Positions 5,474 to 8,405 of a stretch of DNA of 8,405 nucleotides are shown here, in pieces. Location of the stretch: the NCBI GenBank assembly GCA_943360385.1, contig CALRIM020000136.1:1-8405 (forward strand), in the 5' to 3' direction. The position numbers and the translations under genes are program-made. Origin of the DNA: CAJBVG01 sp943360385 (lineage in GTDB: Bacteria; Bacteroidota; Bacteroidia; Sphingobacteriales; Sphingobacteriaceae). Below the pieces are notes generated by a model, which was not told the origin of the DNA, did not search any database, and saw only the letters and a list, made by a program, of their open reading frames with translations. How positions within the stretch are numbered: the first letter of the stretch is position 1; each line of letters opens with the position of its first letter.

Positions 5474-6695
5474 TTGTTTTATGAGTTAATACAATAAATA
5501 CATTTATGGTATATAATATAGATGCTATCAACAATAAAATGGTTGAATATTTTAACAACAAAATATTATTTAACAAAATTCCAATTAACGTAACCAAAAA
5601 TCCTACCACGTAAATAATTAACATCCATCTAAATAATTTTTCAGAATACAAATCCTTCGGATTTGGAGTTTTCCCTGAATAATTAATATACCTTTCGTTC
5701 CAAATAATAAATGGAAGTGTTTTAAATGTCATACCCAATATCAACAAACTTATCCATCCAAAAAATATTACAAACCCATACCCAACTGCCAAATTACTTT
5801 TAGGAATCAGACTTAAAATTCCAAAAATACAAACCATTGAGATCAAGGTGGCTTTCATTGTTATATCAACTTTCTTTTTAATCCTATTTTTAAAAGATTG
5901 AAAAATATAATACACAAAAATTATCGCAATGCTAATAAAACCTATAATCGAGAGGTATAATAATAGTTCTATTTTAATAAAAGTTTGACTAACAATAAAT
6001 AGTATTATAAATAAATGAAGACAATAATAAATCACCTTTAATAAGGGAGCATTCTGATATTTAGAAATAAAAAACATAGGTAATAATTTCGACCCTACTC
6101 CAATTATCAAAAATAGGAACCATCCGATAATACCTAAATGAGCATGTAGTTTTAAATAGCTAAGTGAACTTTCTGGTAAAATATTATGTGAGAAATTTAA
6201 TGCTAAAATAAATCCAAGTATTACAGTAAAAAAAAGATAAATACTTGCCGACAAAATAAAATCTCCATGAATATTATCGCTAGACATTACGGTTTTATAT
6301 ACATTCCATAAAAACAATACTACAGCTGTAATAAATATTAATGCAGCGCAAAAAAACAAATGATTGAAAACAAAATAATAAAATCCTACTATAAGAAAGG
6401 GTATACTTATAGCTGCCAAATAGAAGCTCCACTGTGCTGTTTTTTCACTGAATAATTTTTCGCCCGAAATAACTGGTAATAATTGAAAGGTTGCTCCGAA
6501 AATAACCATAGTAGCCCAACCTATTGACATTGCATGGGTAATTGCTAATAATTGAGGTTGAAAATAGTGACCTGATAATACATTGGAATGGTAGGTTAAC
6601 AAAACGCAAGCGCATAGAAACACAATGGCAGCATACCCATAAAATGGCCATACTACCTTCGCATTTGTTACACTATTGTCTTTTTCAAATACCAT
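5463..6695 (-). CDS. 12-helix NnrS / heme-copper oxidase subunit I-like membrane protein
   Basis: This is an integral membrane protein of 410 residues with about 12 hydrophobic segments: roughly 17-35, 46-74, 87-109, 113-131, 145-168, 179-209, 218-239, 243-264, 281-299, 302-331, 354-377 and 379-404. A motif with identical spacing occurs three times, in helices 2, 6 and 10: position X, four residues, G-W, six residues, G, four residues, then L-L-P or T-L-P. The copies are H54...P74, H186...P206 and F308...P328. X is His in the first two and Phe in the third; H184 is an additional nearby His. This is the pseudo-threefold plan of heme-copper oxidase subunit I, also shared by NnrS-type proteins linked to NO. 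The CuB His-His pair and other catalytic residues are not seen, so it is unlikely to be a working oxidase or NO reductase. It lies 7 bases after the DUF1858 gene. NO-related heme or metal binding is inferred. Confidence 0.82.
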   Translation of the reverse strand: MVFEKDNSVTNAKVVWPFYGYAAIVFLCACVLLTYHSNVLSGHYFQPQLLAITHAMSIGWATMVIFGATFQLLPVISGEKLFSEKTAQWSFYLAAISIPFLIVGFYYFVFNHLFFCAALIFITAVVLFLWNVYKTVMSSDNIHGDFILSASIYLFFTVILGFILALNFSHNILPESSLSYLKLHAHLGIIGWFLFLIIGVGSKLLPMFFISKYQNAPLLKVIYYCLHLFIILFIVSQTFIKIELLLYLSIIGFISIAIIFVYYIFQSFKNRIKKKVDITMKATLISMVCIFGILSLIPKSNLAVGYGFVIFFGWISLLILGMTFKTLPFIIWNERYINYSGKTPNPKDLYSEKLFRWMLIIYVVGFLVTLIGILLNNILLLKYSTILLLIASILYTINVFIVLTHKTNVS

Positions 6696-6702
6696 AAATT
6701 TT

Positions 6703-7512
6703 TTATTGCTTAGGAAATAGAATTAAATTCACTTCCTTTTCATTCATTCTATTAATTCTGTATTCAATATTTCTTTCCACCAATTCGGGCAAAAGAAACA
6801 AGGGCACTTTATGATGTCTAATAAATAATGATCCATTGGAACCAATGGTATCTAACGCTTCTAAGATGGTCATCATCGGCTGTGGCATTTGCATAGCACG
6901 TACATCAATAATACTCCATTCGTCTTTATATTTTTGGTATACTAAGTCCCAATCTTCACTGTTGTAATCTTCTTCAATTTTTAATGGTTTATATTCGTTA
7001 GAATTTCTATAAAAACGAACTATGGATAAGTCATCTTCTTGAGTCACAATTTCAGAAAGGAATCCTTGTTTTTCTAGCAAATTAATTAAAGGAATTGGAA
7101 GAAATGAGTTAGTGATTTCTAAAACTTGCTTATCGTTTATTACATTAACCTTTGCCAATATTTCTTGTAGTGGATCTAGCCCCTTTTCTAAAATTGGACG
7201 AACATCTAATTGAATTAATTTTAATGTTGATATATCAGGAAATAGCTCCTTTTTAATATCTATATTTTCTGATGAAATTTTATTACTTAGGTCTTGTTCA
7301 AAGCCAAGCGGTTTGAGCTTTTCATAAAAATCAGATATCTTACAACCCGCAATTTTACAAGCCATTTGAATGCTTGCTCGTTTAGCCATCAACCTAAACA
7401 AATAAGGGTTTCGAAGTTTTTCAAATGCTTTCGAAATGGAAACTATTGCTTCTAATGCCAACGGGTTTTCTTTTACTAAGGAAGCAATTTTAGTGTCGGC
7501 TGATATTTTCAT
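6703..7512 (-). CDS. DUF1858 protein with two DUF2249-like domains
   Basis: This is a soluble protein of 269 residues, function not established. Residues 1-70 match the DUF1858 type: I-S-A-D-T-K-I at the start, then F-E-K-L-R-N-P-Y-L-F-R (30-40) and ASIQMACKIAGC (46-57). A DUF2249-like domain follows at about 98-168, opening with QLDVRP (101-106). A second spans about 200-267, opening with IIDVRAM (201-207). Neither repeat has the N-D-H-D-P motif of the DUF2249 domain in the preceding gene; the equivalent places read TNSFLPIPL and RHHKVPLFL. The start overlaps the stop of the RIC-type gene as ATGA, so the two proteins are made together and may act together. Domains of this kind recur beside genes for NO and nitrogen-oxide metabolism, which agrees with the setting. 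The cysteines at C52 and C57 are the only ones. Confidence 0.82.
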   Translation of the reverse strand: MKISADTKIASLVKENPLALEAIVSISKAFEKLRNPYLFRLMAKRASIQMACKIAGCKISDFYEKLKPLGFEQDLSNKISSENIDIKKELFPDISTLKLIQLDVRPILEKGLDPLQEILAKVNVINDKQVLEITNSFLPIPLINLLEKQGFLSEIVTQEDDLSIVRFYRNSNEYKPLKIEEDYNSEDWDLVYQKYKDEWSIIDVRAMQMPQPMMTILEALDTIGSNGSLFIRHHKVPLFLLPELVERNIEYRINRMNEKEVNLILFPKQ

Positions 7513-8405
7513 TTTACAAATACTAATGCTTTTGGGAAAAGAATATTATTTTCTAAATGAATGTGTAAATGTAAATCGTCATTAAACTCTTTTAAAGTAT
7601 TATACAGTAACATATAAGAATTACATGCATTTGCTGGGGGAACGAAATTATTACTGAATAATTCTATTTCATCCATTAGGGTACCAACAGATTCATGTTC
7701 CATTTCCATCATGGTAATTGGTTCTCTTATTTCGGATTTAGAAACTACTTTTTCTATATTATTAACTAGCGATTTAATGAATGGAAATAAAATTACTTCT
7801 TCCTTCTGCATATGCAATTGAAGTTCTGAGCTTACCAACCTAACCAAATCGTGAATCTTAATCAACTCCTTGTGTCTTTCACCATGTTTATTTGCAACCT
7901 TCTCAGCTAATTCTACCAACATTGGTAATGTTTTTTTAACATAAGAATGATGAGTGTTTACAATATAATCACACATAAAATCCATAGGGAAATCGTTGTA
8001 ATTAGTATTTGCATGTGGTGCAGCATTGCTAGTAGAATTTAACTCCTTTTCAACTTCTTCTATGTTTAAACCCTTTTCTACACAAACCTCAGCCAATGTT
8101 TTCTTTCCACCACAACAAAAATCTATACCGAATTTTCTAAATACTTCTACTTTCTTAATGTCCTTAGCTGCAATTTGACCAACACTTTCCTCTGAGTTAT
8201 TAATTCTAATAGTAATCCTTACATTCCATTCTATTGGCCCATTTAAAAGGTACTCCCAATCGAATATATTTCCTCTTTCGGCAAGCAACTGATAATATAA
8301 TGGTTTTGGGTCGTGATCGTTTATAATCAATAAACTTTCCCCTTTAGATAGGTCGTCGAATCTTTCAAATATGCGCTTATGCTTGTTAATAGGCTCAATT
8401 ACCCT
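7509..8405 (-). CDS. ric: DUF2249-ScdA_N-hemerythrin fusion, RIC-type Fe-S repair protein (5' end outside window)
   Basis: This is a cytoplasmic di-iron protein of the RIC (YtfE/ScdA/DnrN) family, which restores Fe-S clusters damaged by NO or oxidative stress. The frame stays open to the right edge (298 codons visible). The apparent start at 8330 is an internal TTG leucine codon, because the upstream codons spell the beginning of a DUF2249 domain (RVIEPINKHKRIFERFDDL). Numbering from the edge, the domains are DUF2249 at 1-65, with NDHDPKPLYYQ (29-39) and FDWEYL (48-53); ScdA_N/DUF542 at about 72-125, with the FCCGG cysteine pair C97-C98; and a hemerythrin-like domain at about 140-298. All di-iron ligands found in E. 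coli YtfE have counterparts: H153, H174, H198, E202, H237, H281 and E285. The fused N-terminal DUF2249 is absent from E. coli YtfE. It is the first visible gene of the operon and overlaps the next by ATGA. Confidence 0.93.
   Translation of the reverse strand, partial: RVIEPINKHKRIFERFDDLSKGESLLIINDHDPKPLYYQLLAERGNIFDWEYLLNGPIEWNVRITIRINNSEESVGQIAAKDIKKVEVFRKFGIDFCCGGKKTLAEVCVEKGLNIEEVEKELNSTSNAAPHANTNYNDFPMDFMCDYIVNTHHSYVKKTLPMLVELAEKVANKHGERHKELIKIHDLVRLVSSELQLHMQKEEVILFPFIKSLVNNIEKVVSKSEIREPITMMEMEHESVGTLMDEIELFSNNFVPPANACNSYMLLYNTLKEFNDDLHLHIHLENNILFPKALVFVK

Noticed and set aside
6445..6651. 68-codon open frame on the minus strand in another frame
   Set aside because: It is a shadow of the NnrS/oxidase-like gene, whose frame encodes conserved helices and the repeated GW...LLP motif in this stretch.
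2929..6695. Reading the two 12-helix proteins as functional cytochrome oxidase or NO reductase catalytic subunits
   Set aside because: No His-His CuB pair or other complete catalytic ligand set is visible and there is no companion cytochrome c or subunit II gene in the window.

Overview
The window is an AT-rich, gene-dense stretch that reads as a Bacteroidota (Flavobacteriales-like) denitrifier or N2O reducer. That assignment is inferred from protein style (Bacteroidota-type Crp regulator, FAS1 lipoprotein), start sites without strong Shine-Dalgarno sequences, and the gene set; no rRNA or other marker gene is present. Almost everything points to nitrogen-oxide respiration and its toxic intermediate NO. 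Two operons converge on a shared terminator hairpin near 2251-2274. No gap between genes exceeds 60 bases.

Left side, plus strand (about 2-2248): the distal end of a nitrous oxide reductase maturation operon. It holds the C-terminal part of nosD (running off the left edge), nosF (ABC ATPase), nosY (six-helix permease subunit) and, 20 bases later, a group III truncated hemoglobin. NosDFY is the accessory system that supplies the copper-sulfide centre of periplasmic NosZ. The hemoglobin is most simply read as an NO or O2 handling protein co-transcribed with it.

Right side, minus strand (8405 down to 2306): a tightly packed run of seven genes, most of them overlapping or a few bases apart. In transcription order they are a DUF2249/ScdA_N/hemerythrin fusion of the RIC (repair of iron centres) family cut by the right edge; a DUF1858 protein with two more DUF2249-like domains; a 12-helix protein resembling heme-copper oxidase subunit I or NnrS; a MIP18/DUF59 Fe-S assembly protein; an Rrf2-family regulator with a putative Fe-S ligand set; a Crp/Fnr-family regulator; and a second, divergent 12-helix oxidase-I-like protein. 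After 59 bases comes a FAS1 (fasciclin) lipoprotein gene, which may have its own promoter.

As a unit, the right-hand operon looks like an NO-stress and Fe-S repair module. It pairs a di-iron repair protein, an Fe-S assembly factor and a probable NO/Fe-S-sensing Rrf2 regulator with a Crp-type regulator and two membrane proteins that probably bind heme or metal but have no clear function. The two oxidase-I-like proteins are the most interesting unknowns. Both keep a pseudo-threefold layout with marked positions in helices 2, 6 and 10, but differ in which of these positions carry histidine.
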